This document shows, in pieces, positions 7,779-16,447 of a DNA stretch of 64,000 nt; within the stretch, counting starts at the first letter, position 1, and the number at the start of each line of letters is the position of its first letter. This stretch comes from Nannocystaceae bacterium (GTDB taxonomy: Bacteria; Myxococcota_A; Polyangia; Nannocystales; Nannocystaceae), in the NCBI GenBank assembly GCA_019694555.1, contig JAIBBS010000005.1, positions 27,520-91,519 on the forward strand, given 5' to 3'. The position numbers were made by a program, and so were the translations under genes. The notes beneath the pieces were generated by a model, which did no database searches, had not been told where the DNA came from, and worked only from the letters and a program-made list of their open reading frames with translations.

Positions 7779-9008
7779 TCAGAGCGAGCCGACGAACGCG
7801 AGCAGATCCTCGCGCTCGTCGTCGGAGAGCGCCTCGTAGGCGGCGGTGACCTCGCGGGCTTCGGATTGCGGGTCGCCGTGGGCGCGCACGGCCTCGTCGA
7901 GCGAGGCGGCGCGTCCGTCGTGCAGGTACGAACGCAGGTGACGCAGCCCGATGAGCGGCGCGGTCCGCCAGTCGCGCGGGCCGGCGTCGCCGTCCTGCAG
8001 CCCGTCGGCGAGCGCATCGCCCATGTCGTGCAGCAGCAGGTCGGTGTAGATCGGCGCGTCGATGTCCGCGACCGCGGCGATCGGCCAGTCCGGGCGCGTG
8101 TGCAACGTGGGCACGTGGCAGTCGCCGCAGCCGACCTCGTCGAACAGCGCCTGGCCGTGGGCGAGGCCCTCGTCGCTGTCCGGATCGATGCGTGCGGGCA
8201 GGCCCAGCAGCCGCACGTAGTCGGCGGCGAGGTTGACGACATCGAGCTCGACGTCGACGCCCGCACGCATGTCGTCGGTGATGCCGTCGGGGTTGGGCAG
8301 CTCGTCGGGTCGCAGCGGCGAGGTGATCGACATGTCGCCCAGCAACGCCGCGGCGCTGAACTCGTCGAGCGTGGGGATGCTGGCCTTGAGTCCGAAGCGA
8401 CCGATCAGGCCCTCGTCGCCGGGGCCGTAGCCGTGGAAGCGCGCGTCGGGGTTGGCCTGCGAGCGCCAGGCCACGCGGTGGATGTGGCCGCGGATGATCC
8501 CGCCGGCGGCGGCCTGCTCGGCGGCGACGCGTTCGATCTCCGCGTCCTGCACCGCCTCGAGGTAGCCGCGCGCGAACACGGCCGGTCCCACGCGGGTCGA
8601 CACCACCGCGCCTTGCTCGGGCTCGATCGGCGTGGACGCGCCTGCAGCCGTGTAGGGCCGCACCGTGTCACCCCAGGGCAGCATCGCGTCGGGCTGCGCC
8701 GGCGCCATCTTGTTCACGAAGCCGGGACCCTTCGCGTCGTCTTTGTGGCACGACGCGCACGAGGTGCGGATGTAGACCGGGCCCAGGCCCTGCGCGACGC
8801 GATAGTTGGCCTCGAACGCCGCATCGCCGGCGGTGAAGCGCTCGCGCCACGCGTCGTCGAGATCCGCGATCGGTGCGTCGCTGGGATCGGGGCCGACGAG
8901 CATCGGCCCGGGCGCGGCGGTCGGGTCGCACGCGAGCGCCATCAGGCACGCGCCCAGCCAGGGTCGAGAGCGAGTCACGGGATGGACGATATTGAATGTT
9001 GTTTTCAT
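7779..9008 (-). CDS. Di-haem oxidoreductase (DUF1111/COG3488) lipoprotein
   Basis: 409 residues with two c-type haem sites, CASCH at residues 84-88 and CGDCH at 294-298, spaced as in the thiol-oxidoreductase-like DUF1111 family related to cytochrome c peroxidases. The N-terminus is a signal peptide ending with cysteine at about residue 27 (LMALAC). The ATG at 9008 is inside a conspicuous AT-rich palindrome. A GTG at 8978 would give a shorter but still adequate signal peptide and leave the palindrome upstream as an operator, so the start is uncertain. In several proteobacteria this family is encoded beside imelysin under Fur control, which fits the next gene. Confidence 0.87.
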   Translation of the reverse strand: MKTTFNIVHPVTRSRPWLGACLMALACDPTAAPGPMLVGPDPSDAPIADLDDAWRERFTAGDAAFEANYRVAQGLGPVYIRTSCASCHKDDAKGPGFVNKMAPAQPDAMLPWGDTVRPYTAAGASTPIEPEQGAVVSTRVGPAVFARGYLEAVQDAEIERVAAEQAAAGGIIRGHIHRVAWRSQANPDARFHGYGPGDEGLIGRFGLKASIPTLDEFSAAALLGDMSITSPLRPDELPNPDGITDDMRAGVDVELDVVNLAADYVRLLGLPARIDPDSDEGLAHGQALFDEVGCGDCHVPTLHTRPDWPIAAVADIDAPIYTDLLLHDMGDALADGLQDGDAGPRDWRTAPLIGLRHLRSYLHDGRAASLDEAVRAHGDPQSEAREVTAAYEALSDDEREDLLAFVGSL

Positions 9009-9014
9009 TTTCAA
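8992..9014. promoter_or_regulatory. AT-rich inverted repeat, possible Fur-type operator
   Basis: Read on the + strand, TTGAATG at 8992-8998 faces CATTTTCAA at 9006-9014. The arms complement each other apart from two extra T's, around a 7-base centre. The block 8990-9020 is strikingly AT-rich compared with everything around it. It lies at the head of the di-haem/imelysin/P460 operon, which in other bacteria is iron-repressed. It is not a textbook GATAATGATAATCATTATC box, so the Fur assignment is inference. It overlaps the 9008 ATG and would fit better if translation begins at the GTG at 8978. Confidence 0.4.
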
Positions 9015-9094
9015 CCCAAATGCATCGGGAAACCCCGAAAAAAGTGCGTTCTCGCGGCCACCCGGCGTGCGGCAGCTCCGGTTCGCCGGGCCGG

Positions 9095-10306
9095 TCAGTC
9101 GCCCGCGGCCCGATCGAGCACCGCGATGGCCTCGACGTGGACCGTGTGCGGGAACATGTCGAGCGGCTGCACCCACGACAGCGCGTAGCCGCGGTCGACC
9201 ATCGCCCGCAGGTCCCGCGCCAAGCTGCCGGGATCGCACGAGACGTACACGACCCTGCGCGGACGCAGCGCGACGATCGCATCGAGCGCGTCGGGCAAGC
9301 AGCCGGCACGCGGGGGATCGACCAGCGCGACGTCGATCGCGGTGCCCTCGTCGACCATCGCGCGCAACACCTGCTCGGCCTTGCCCAGCCGCAGCGCCAC
9401 GTTGCTCAGGCCACCGAAGTTGTACGACGCGTCGCGCACGGCCGGACCGGATTCCTCGACCGCGATCACGTGCTCGACGTGCGCGGCCAGCAGCGCCGCG
9501 AAGGTGCCGACGCCGGCGAACGCGTCGAGCACCACGGTCGCGCCGACCTCGAGCACCGCGGCGCGCACGAGCTCGACCATGCGCTCGGCCTGCGCGCGGT
9601 GGACCTGGAAGAACGCCGGCGTCGACACGCGGAAGCTGCGTCCGCCCAGCACCTCGATCACGAAGGGTTGCCCGCTGGCGGGCTCGTCGAGCGACAGCCG
9701 CGGCTGGATCGAGATCGCATCGTCGGGGGCGCCGACGCGGATGTTGCACTGCGTGGTCTCGTGCAGCCGGCCCTGCAGCGTCGCGAGCAAGGCGTTGATG
9801 CGCGGCTCCATCAACAGGCACTGCGGCACCTCGAAGAAGGCGTGGCGATGGCGGCGTACGAAGCCCAGCCGACCGCGCTTGACGGTGAAGCGCGCGTGGT
9901 TGCGGTAGTGCCACGGCGACGGGGCCGCCAGCGGCGCACGCACGCACGCGGGCTCGAGCCCGACCGCGCCGAGCTGGTCGGCGACCATCGCGTGCTTGAT
10001 CGCGAGCTGGCGCTCGATCGCGACATGCTGCAGCTGGCAACCATTGCAGTGGCCGAACAGCGGGCACGGCGCCTCGACGCGGTGCGGTGACGGTCGCAGC
10101 AGCGCGATCATCTCTGCGCTGGTGCTGATGCGGCCGCGCTTGTAGACGCGCGCACGCACGCGCTCGCCGGGGATGCCGCCCGCGACGTAGATCGGCTTGC
10201 CGTCGTCGTCGCGGCCGCAGGCATCGCCGCGCGGGCCCAGGCCGTCGAGCTCGACCTCGATGATGTCGTCGCCCGCGTGCGCCGCGGGGCTGCCCGGTTC
10301 CGCCAT
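9095..10306 (-). CDS. 23S rRNA/tRNA m5U methyltransferase, RlmD/RumA-TrmA family
   Basis: 403 residues from an ATG 7 bases after the preceding stop. An N-terminal TRAM-like beta barrel (about residues 12-68) is followed by an iron-sulfur motif C-x5-C-x2-C (C81, C87, C90, in CPLFGHCNGC) with a fourth cysteine in EVPQCLLM. The SAM-binding Rossmann domain has VVLDAFAGVGTFAALLA, and the family motifs DPPRAGC and YVSCDPGSLARDL carry the catalytic cysteine. These enzymes methylate C5 of a uridine in 23S rRNA (RlmC/RlmD) or tRNA (TrmA); which one cannot be settled here. Last gene of a compact four-gene operon. Confidence 0.92.
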   Translation of the reverse strand: MAEPGSPAAHAGDDIIEVELDGLGPRGDACGRDDDGKPIYVAGGIPGERVRARVYKRGRISTSAEMIALLRPSPHRVEAPCPLFGHCNGCQLQHVAIERQLAIKHAMVADQLGAVGLEPACVRAPLAAPSPWHYRNHARFTVKRGRLGFVRRHRHAFFEVPQCLLMEPRINALLATLQGRLHETTQCNIRVGAPDDAISIQPRLSLDEPASGQPFVIEVLGGRSFRVSTPAFFQVHRAQAERMVELVRAAVLEVGATVVLDAFAGVGTFAALLAAHVEHVIAVEESGPAVRDASYNFGGLSNVALRLGKAEQVLRAMVDEGTAIDVALVDPPRAGCLPDALDAIVALRPRRVVYVSCDPGSLARDLRAMVDRGYALSWVQPLDMFPHTVHVEAIAVLDRAAGD

Positions 10307-10313
10307 CGTCGAC

Positions 10314-10958
10314 TCAACCGTCGCCCAGCGGCGTCGACCACGGCAGCTGCGCCCAGCGCCCGCCGTGCAGGTGCGCGATGTTGTCGCGGATCGCCTGCGT
10401 CGACGCGTCGTCCTCGGTGCCGTCGGCGGCGAGGCCACGCGCCTGGCGGCGCGCGAGCAGGTACGCGTGCGCCATCGCCGGCCAGTCGCCGTAGGCCGCC
10501 TGCAGTCGCCGCGCGATGGGACGGATGCCGGCCCACGCACCGGCGTCGTCGACATAGCCCGCGGCCACGCCCAGGCGCATCAGCAGCACGAAGCGCAGCA
10601 GGTCCCACGCGTTGTCGGGGCGGCCCGATTCCGCGAGCTCCGCGAGCATGCGGCGGTGCTCGTTGGGTCCGTGCACGTCCCACCAGCTCGACAACATGCG
10701 CACGGCTTCACCGCGCGGCAGATGGCCGTAGTCGCAGTTGCCGGTGACGACCAGGAACGCGTTCTGCACCCAACCGCGATAGGGATCGCCGGCGTCGTGC
10801 TCGAGTCGCTGCGCGAGGAAGCGCAGCGGATCCTCGCGACGGATCCGTCGCCACAACCACCACGACAGCGCGAGCGCCCCCGCGAGCAGGGCCATGCCTC
10901 GGAACGACCACAGCGACAGCGCGATCATCGCAAGCGCGCGCGAGACTATCACCGTCAC
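10314..10958 (-). CDS. DUF1266 domain protein with N-terminal membrane anchor
   Basis: 214 residues. I chose the GTG at 10958 because it forms a 4-base GTGA overlap with the S66 peptidase stop; an ATG at 10991 would add eleven residues. Two adjacent hydrophobic stretches near the N-terminus (AMIALSLWSF and MALLAGALALSWWLW) form a membrane anchor. The rest matches DUF1266: helical, Trp/Tyr-rich, with YRGWVQNAFLVVTGNCDYG, AVRMLSSWWDV and the central AWDLLRFVLLMRLGVAAGYVD helix. The biochemical role of DUF1266 is unknown. Its tight coupling to a peptidoglycan peptidase suggests an envelope role, by inference only. Confidence 0.78.
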   Translation of the reverse strand: MTVIVSRALAMIALSLWSFRGMALLAGALALSWWLWRRIRREDPLRFLAQRLEHDAGDPYRGWVQNAFLVVTGNCDYGHLPRGEAVRMLSSWWDVHGPNEHRRMLAELAESGRPDNAWDLLRFVLLMRLGVAAGYVDDAGAWAGIRPIARRLQAAYGDWPAMAHAYLLARRQARGLAADGTEDDASTQAIRDNIAHLHGGRWAQLPWSTPLGDG

Positions 10959-11878
10959 ACCGTCACGGGTTCGAGAAACTCGAGCGTGCACTGATCGGCG
11001 GACAGGCGTACCTGCGCGCCGAAGGGCAGGGCGGCGTTGCGGTGGGCGTCGTGGCCGAACGGGAAGCCGGTGACGACCGGCACGCCGAGCGTGGCCAGGC
11101 GCTCGTGCACCACCTGGATCGCGGACGGGCCGAAGTTGCCGTCGGGCGGCTCCTCGCAGCCGATGAGCTGGCCGACGACCACGCCGCGCACGCCGCGGAG
11201 CGCACCGCTGGAGAACAGGTGTGTCAGCGATCGGTCGATGCGATACGGCCGCTCACCGATCTCCTCGAGCGCGACGATCGTGCCGGCGAGCTTCGGCATC
11301 GCGCGCGTGCCCACCAGCGCGCGCAGCACCTCGATGTTGCCGGCGACCAGCGGGCCCTCGACCGTGCCGCCGTGCAGCACCGAGCCCTCCTCGGCGACCA
11401 GCGGCGCGGGCACCTCGCCGCGCAGCAGATCGACCAGCCGCGTGACGTCCTCGGGCACCAGCGTCGACAGCTGCGTGATCACCGGGCCGTGGATGCCGAC
11501 CACGCCGCAGCGCGCCCACGCCCAGCACAGCAGCGCGGTGATGTCGGAGAAGCCGACGATCGGCTTGGGGTGCGCGCGCAGGCGCTCCGGATCCAACGCT
11601 GCGAGCAGGCGCGTCGCGCCGTAGCCACCGCGGGCACACAGCACCGCGCGGGCCTCGGGGTCGGCCAGCGCGGCCTGGGTCGTGCGCAGCCGCAGCGCGT
11701 CGCTGCCGGCGAAGTAGCCCTCCTGCTCGAGCAGGTTGTCGGCGTGCAGCAGCTCGAGATCGATCGCGCGACGCAACATTCGCAGCCCGCGATCGAAGCG
11801 CTCCATCGCCACCGGTCCCGACGGCGCGATGATGTGCGCGCGATCGCGGTCCTGCAGGCAGCGCCCGCGCGCGCTCAT
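10955..11878 (-). CDS. S66 family L,D-carboxypeptidase (LdcA-like)
   Basis: 307 residues, typical of peptidase family S66, which removes the terminal D-alanine from murein tetrapeptides during peptidoglycan recycling. The catalytic triad is readable: nucleophile Ser at about residue 111 in IVGFSDITALL, Glu at about 205-206 in VALEEIGERPYRIDR, and His at about 276 in GFPFGHDAHRNAALP. The glycine-rich CARGGYGATRLL segment is also characteristic. There is no signal peptide, as expected for the cytoplasmic recycling enzyme. It overlaps both neighbours by 4 bases. Microcin-immunity (MccF) homologues share the fold, but the gene context here favours murein recycling. Confidence 0.9.
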   Translation of the reverse strand: MSARGRCLQDRDRAHIIAPSGPVAMERFDRGLRMLRRAIDLELLHADNLLEQEGYFAGSDALRLRTTQAALADPEARAVLCARGGYGATRLLAALDPERLRAHPKPIVGFSDITALLCWAWARCGVVGIHGPVITQLSTLVPEDVTRLVDLLRGEVPAPLVAEEGSVLHGGTVEGPLVAGNIEVLRALVGTRAMPKLAGTIVALEEIGERPYRIDRSLTHLFSSGALRGVRGVVVGQLIGCEEPPDGNFGPSAIQVVHERLATLGVPVVTGFPFGHDAHRNAALPFGAQVRLSADQCTLEFLEPVTV

Positions 11879-12414
11879 CGTCGCTTCCGTCCGCGACGCT
11901 TCTTGCCGCGCGCGCCGTTGCCGGCTTCGGATCCGCCGTTGCCGCCCTCGGCGTCGTCCTCGTCACCGCCGGCGACGTCGATCGGCTCCGACTCGTCGTC
12001 GCCGACGACCGGGGCCGGCACCGCCATCTGGCTGCCGTAGCCGGGCTCCTCGTTCGATGCGCGCGGCTCGGCGCTCGCGTCGCCCTGGGCCTCGGGCTCG
12101 GGCTCGGGCGCGGGCGCGGGCGCCGGTCGCCCAGCCGGGGTCGGCAGCTGCTCGCTTCCGACCTCGCGGGCCGGTTCGCTCGCCAGCACGCGGACCTCGC
12201 AGCCGCGCTCGGCCTCGGCTGCGCTCTCCGACGCGCGCGTCACCTCGACCGCGCGGGAATTGCCGTCCGGCAGCGCGATCGTCAGTACGGTTCTTACCGG
12301 CGGCGGAGCCTCGAGATGAACGAAACCCACGCCCTCGCCGCGATCGACCCACGACGCGGCCGCGGCGAGCTCGACATGGCGGTACAGCACTCGGACTGTA
12401 TTCGTTGCGGGCAT
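11875..12414 (-). CDS. Small hypothetical protein with acidic middle and basic tail
   Basis: 179 residues. The first 85 or so form a compact beta-rich domain (NTVRVLYRHVELAAAASWVD, GVGFVHLE, VLTIALPDG, CEVRVLA) that loosely resembles a PilZ-type barrel but lacks the RxxxR and D/NxSxxG c-di-GMP signatures. Residues 90-160 are Pro/Glu/Ala-rich and acidic, and the C-terminus is a lysine/arginine cluster (GKKRRGRKRR) that could touch RNA or phospholipid. It is first in the four-gene operon with the S66 peptidase, overlapping it by 4 bases (ATGA). I cannot assign a function. Confidence 0.68.
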   Translation of the reverse strand: MPATNTVRVLYRHVELAAAASWVDRGEGVGFVHLEAPPPVRTVLTIALPDGNSRAVEVTRASESAAEAERGCEVRVLASEPAREVGSEQLPTPAGRPAPAPAPEPEPEAQGDASAEPRASNEEPGYGSQMAVPAPVVGDDESEPIDVAGGDEDDAEGGNGGSEAGNGARGKKRRGRKRR

Positions 12415-12531
12415 GGAAACCTTTTGCGCCGTCGAGGATACCGGCGCTCGCGGCTACGTACAACCATCGAGGGCGCTCGCGCGCGCACGATGCTCGTCGG
12501 CGATGCAGCCCCGCGTCCGAGCACGCGCTGC

Positions 12532-12537
12532 TATGCT
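12532..12537 (+). promoter_or_regulatory. -10-like hexamer TATGCT immediately upstream of the 12544 start
   Basis: TATGCT ends 6 bases before the ATG at 12544, with no Shine-Dalgarno sequence in between. If used, it would give a leaderless mRNA. No clear -35 element is seen 16-18 bases upstream. The same arrangement occurs ahead of the 4184 and 38817 genes. Confidence 0.35.
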
Positions 12538-12543
12538 GCCAAC

Positions 12544-13866
12544 ATGGTGATGCGCACGAGAACCGTCCTCGGTGTGGCGTTCGCAGCGATGGGCGCGTGC
12601 GGTGACGACCCTGGTCGAACCGGACAGAGCGGCAGCGCGAGCCTGAGCGTCGGCGACGGCATCGGTTCGCTCTCCGCGACCGACAGCGCCACCGGCAACG
12701 GCGACGGTGACGGTGACGGCGACGGCGGCATCAAGCTCGACGCACAGTCGCAGACCGATCTCGGCGTCGAAGGTTGCGCCGGCGACAGCCAGGGCGGCGG
12801 CGGCGGTGGCATGGGCGAGGACGGTGAGCTCGAGTTCTCGTACATCTGGATCGCCGACAGCGGCGAAGGCACGATGTCGAAGATCAACACGCGCACGCTG
12901 GTCGAGGAAGGCCGCTACGTCGTGCGCCCCGATCAGGCCGGCAACCCCTCGCGCACCTCGGTCAATCTCTCGGGCGACGTGGCGATCGCCAACCGTGCCG
13001 GCGGCCTGACCAAGGTCGCGGCCACCAAGGAGCGCTGCGTCGACGCCGACGGCGACGGCATGATCACGACCTCCAGCAGTGCCGCGTACCTGCCGTGGGG
13101 CCAAGACGAGTGCGTGCTGTGGCACTACGCCTACCAGACCGAGTCGCAGCGACCGGTCGCGTGGGCGCCGGGCACGTGGAACCAGCAGACCTGCGCCTAC
13201 GACAACGAGGACGTGTGGACCGCGACCGGATCCACGGCCATGGGCATCGACGTGTGGCTGCACGACGGTGACACCGGCATGCAGATCGGCACGGCGCACA
13301 TCGGCGAGATGACCTTCGACGGCTACGGCATCTACGGCGGCGCCGTCGACGGCGAGGGCAACTTCTGGGGCACGATGCTCGGCGGCATCCTGCTCACGCG
13401 TGTCGACAAGGAGACCTTCGAACACCAGGTGTGGCCGGTGCCGATCAGCAGCTACGGCATGACCGTGGACTCCGACGGCTACGTCTGGGCCTGCTCCTTC
13501 GACGTCGCCCGCTTCGATCCCGAGACCGAGACGTGGCAGACCGCGATGGGCGTCGGTGGCAGCGGCGGCTGCATGGGCGACGGCAACGGCAAGATCTGGC
13601 TGGCCTCGTCGCCGCTGGTGGCGGTCGACACCGCGACGCTCGCGGTCGTCGACACCATCATGATCCCGAGCTACGCCCACGGCGTGAGCGTCGACTTCGA
13701 CGGCTACGTGTGGGGCGTGACGCTGCAAGAGCCCTACGCGTACAAGGCCGATCCGACCACGCACACCGTCGAGACCTTCACCGGCCTGACGCTGCCGTAC
13801 ACGTACAGCGACATGACCGGCTTCGCGCTCAAGAACGCCGGCACGATTCCGACGCCGGCCGGCTGA
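12544..13866 (+). CDS. Lipoprotein with beta-propeller of the streptogramin-lyase/NHL type
   Basis: 440 residues from ATG 12544, chosen because it begins with a signal peptide (MVMRTRTVLGVAFAAMGAC, lipid cysteine at residue 19). A Ser/Thr/Gly linker and a Gly-rich run lead to a propeller of repeated strands: YIWIADSGEGTMSKI, YGIYGGAVDGEGNFWG, GMTVDSDGYVWACSFDVARFDPET, GNGKIWLASSPLVAVDTAT and GVSVDFDGYVWGV. These V/I-D-x-D/E-G-x-v/i-W blade motifs match Vgb-like and NHL propellers. Such propellers bind ligands or surfaces, and the lyase activity of true Vgb cannot be claimed. The gene ends 13 bases before the pseudokinase gene, so the two may be co-transcribed. Confidence 0.8.
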   Translation: MVMRTRTVLGVAFAAMGACGDDPGRTGQSGSASLSVGDGIGSLSATDSATGNGDGDGDGDGGIKLDAQSQTDLGVEGCAGDSQGGGGGGMGEDGELEFSYIWIADSGEGTMSKINTRTLVEEGRYVVRPDQAGNPSRTSVNLSGDVAIANRAGGLTKVAATKERCVDADGDGMITTSSSAAYLPWGQDECVLWHYAYQTESQRPVAWAPGTWNQQTCAYDNEDVWTATGSTAMGIDVWLHDGDTGMQIGTAHIGEMTFDGYGIYGGAVDGEGNFWGTMLGGILLTRVDKETFEHQVWPVPISSYGMTVDSDGYVWACSFDVARFDPETETWQTAMGVGGSGGCMGDGNGKIWLASSPLVAVDTATLAVVDTIMIPSYAHGVSVDFDGYVWGVTLQEPYAYKADPTTHTVETFTGLTLPYTYSDMTGFALKNAGTIPTPAG

Positions 13867-13879
13867 GCCTGCGCGCGCG

Positions 13880-16447
13880 ATGGCAGCGCGGCCCGAGCAC
13901 GACGACGCCGCCGATCCCGGGACGGGTCGCGACGTCGGTCGCTACGTGACCCGCGGCGGGCCCGGGCGCGAGTGGGTCGCCTTCGACCCCGAGCTCGATC
14001 GCGAGGTCGTGCTCGAGCGCGCCGAGGGTGTCGATCCCGATCGGCTCGCAGCGCTGCGGGCGAAGGCGCGGGCGCTGGCGGTGGTCGTGCACCCGGTGCT
14101 CGTGCGCGTGCACGACGTCGTGGTCGAGCGCGGCGTCGCGACCGTGGTCAGCGAGCGCGTGCGCGGCGAACCGTTGCGACACTGGCTGTCGTCGTCGCCG
14201 TCGTGGTCGCGGCGCATCGCGTCGTTGCGGGTCTTGGCCGACGGCCTGCTCGCGGCGCACGCCGCCGGCGTCGCGCACGGTGGGCTCGAACCCGCGGTGG
14301 TGCAGGTCGACGAGCAGGACTGCCCCCGCGTCTCGGCGTGGCTGCGCGTCATCGCCGGCGCCGACGCGGCCGGCGACACGGTCGCATTCGCCGAGCTGGC
14401 GCTGCTCGTGCTGGGCGGCGCCGGTGCGGGCGGACGGCGGCACCGCGTGATCGCGGCGCTGCAACGCGGCACGCGAGCGGGCGGCGCGACGCTGCAGCAG
14501 CTGCGTGGCGCGCTGACGCAGCGCGAACCCGGGCGCGTGCCGTGGGCCGTGCTCGCGGTCGCGGTCGCGCTCGCGGCGGTGGCGATCGTCGCCGGCACGC
14601 CGATGCCGGCCGCGGATCCGACGTGGTGCACCGTCGCGGCGAGCCAGCTCGACGGCGTGTGGAACGACGACGTCCGTGCGCGCTTGCGATCGCGGCTCGA
14701 CGAGGTCGGGGCCGGCTTCGGCCACGGCCTCGGCGATCGCATCGACGGTGCGCTCGATGACTTCGCGCAGACGTGGCGCGCGGCGCAGCAGCAGCGCTGC
14801 GCCGCGCAGGCGCCCGATCCCGCGGCGAGCGTGTGCCTGTACCAGCAGTTCGAGGGCTTCCGTACGCTGGTCGAGGTCCTGCTCGAAGCCGACGCCGCGG
14901 CGGTTGCGGGTGCGGACGGGGCCATCGCGGGCCTCGGTGCGCCGGGATCGTGTCTGCAGCCGGCCGCAGGGCCGTGGCGCGCGTTCGCGGGTGGCGACGA
15001 GGTCCGCGCGAACCTGGTGGCGGCGGAGCTGCTGCGCGAGCTGGGTCGCTACGTGCAATCGCAGGTCGCAGCCGAGCGCGCGTTGGCCGACGCGGTCGTC
15101 GCCCGCGACGACGCGGCCGCATCCGAGGCCCACCTCGCGCTGGCGCTGGCCCTGTTGGCGCAGGAGCGCGAGCCCGAGGGCGAGCGATCCCTGCACGATG
15201 CCTTCACCACCGCGCTCGCGGCCGGCAGCGACACCGTCGTCGCCCGCGCCGCGGCAGAGCTCGCGCATCGTCTGGCCAAGCGCCGCAAGGTCGATCAGGC
15301 GCAGACGTGGATCGAGCACGCCCGCGCGGCGCTCTCCCGCGTCGATGACCCGCGCGTGCGCGCGCGGGTCGCCGCGGTCGAGGGCCGCGTCGCGATGGAA
15401 CGCAGCGACTTCGCCGAGGCCGAGGCCGCGTACCGCAACGCGCTGGCACTGGCGGTCGCGCTCGAGCCCCGCGATCTCGCGACCGAGCTGCACGCGCGTC
15501 AGGGCATCGCCATTGCGCGCGGCCGCCAGGGCGATCGCGACGGCGCGATCGCGCTGCTGCGCACCAACGTCGAACAGACCCGCGCGCGCTACGGCGACGA
15601 CCACCCCGATCTCGGGCGGCAGATGAACAGCGTCGCGACGCAACTGGCCGCGCAGGGCCTGATCGACGACGCCATCGCCCAGCGACGGCGCGCGCGCGAC
15701 ATCCTCATGGCGACGCTGGGCGAGTCGCACGGCGACACGCTCGCGGCCACCGGCGCGCTGGCCACGGATCTCGGGCTCGCGGGACGCCACACCGAGGCGG
15801 TCGCGATCCTCCGCGCGGCGCTGCCGCTGTCGGAGCAACGCTTCGGTCGCGACGACGATCGCACGACCTCGCTGCTGGGCGAGCTGGGCATGGCCGAGGC
15901 GACCGCGGGCGATCTCGACGACGCGATCGTGCACCTGCGCGACGCGGTCACCCGCGTCGAGGCCACCGACCGCCGCGATGGCATCGCGCTGCTGGCGATG
16001 ACCACGAACCTCGCGGCGACGCTGATGTTCGCCGAGCGACACGCCGAGGCGCGCGCGCTGTTCGAGGCCCTCGTCACCCGCACCGAGCGCACGCTGGGCC
16101 GCGATCATCCCCAGCTGGTGCCGGTGCTGCTGGGCGCGGCGCGGTCGGCCCGCGCCCTGGGTGAGTACGATCCCGCGATCGCGGAGCTGGAGCGCGCGCG
16201 GCTGTTGCTGAGCCAGCACGAGGAGCGCATCGATCGCCGCGCGCGCGTCGATGCCGACCTCGCCGAGGTGCTGTGGCGCAGCGGTCGCGATCGGCCCCGC
16301 GCGGTCACGCTGATGCGCGCCGCCCATCAGGGCTTGTTGCAGGCACGCGCCGCCGGGCACGAGGCGCTGTCGGAGGACATCGCGGAGCTCGAGCAGTGGT
16401 TGCAGGACCACGCCGACGCGGTCACGGACGGACGTGCTCGAAGATGA
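13880..16447 (+). CDS. Pseudokinase-TM-TPR protein
   Basis: 855 residues. Residues 20-180 align with a Ser/Thr kinase N-lobe and part of the C-lobe (GRYVTRGGPGREWVAFDPEL; the DPELDRE landmark is preserved), but every catalytic element is lost. The VAIK lysine is Glu46 (EVVLERAE), HRDxKPxN has become HGGLEPAVV (residues 133-141), and there is no DFG. A transmembrane segment lies at about 217-236. The extracytoplasmic part starts with a three-cysteine helical module (WCTV, RCAA, VCLY) also seen in two kinases of this window, followed by about ten tetratricopeptide repeats to the C-terminus. Most likely a scaffold or decoy receptor derived from a TPR kinase. Its 3' end overlaps the convergent phosphodiesterase gene by 26 bases. 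Confidence 0.85.
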   Translation: MAARPEHDDAADPGTGRDVGRYVTRGGPGREWVAFDPELDREVVLERAEGVDPDRLAALRAKARALAVVVHPVLVRVHDVVVERGVATVVSERVRGEPLRHWLSSSPSWSRRIASLRVLADGLLAAHAAGVAHGGLEPAVVQVDEQDCPRVSAWLRVIAGADAAGDTVAFAELALLVLGGAGAGGRRHRVIAALQRGTRAGGATLQQLRGALTQREPGRVPWAVLAVAVALAAVAIVAGTPMPAADPTWCTVAASQLDGVWNDDVRARLRSRLDEVGAGFGHGLGDRIDGALDDFAQTWRAAQQQRCAAQAPDPAASVCLYQQFEGFRTLVEVLLEADAAAVAGADGAIAGLGAPGSCLQPAAGPWRAFAGGDEVRANLVAAELLRELGRYVQSQVAAERALADAVVARDDAAASEAHLALALALLAQEREPEGERSLHDAFTTALAAGSDTVVARAAAELAHRLAKRRKVDQAQTWIEHARAALSRVDDPRVRARVAAVEGRVAMERSDFAEAEAAYRNALALAVALEPRDLATELHARQGIAIARGRQGDRDGAIALLRTNVEQTRARYGDDHPDLGRQMNSVATQLAAQGLIDDAIAQRRRARDILMATLGESHGDTLAATGALATDLGLAGRHTEAVAILRAALPLSEQRFGRDDDRTTSLLGELGMAEATAGDLDDAIVHLRDAVTRVEATDRRDGIALLAMTTNLAATLMFAERHAEARALFEALVTRTERTLGRDHPQLVPVLLGAARSARALGEYDPAIAELERARLLLSQHEERIDRRARVDADLAEVLWRSGRDRPRAVTLMRAAHQGLLQARAAGHEALSEDIAELEQWLQDHADAVTDGRARR

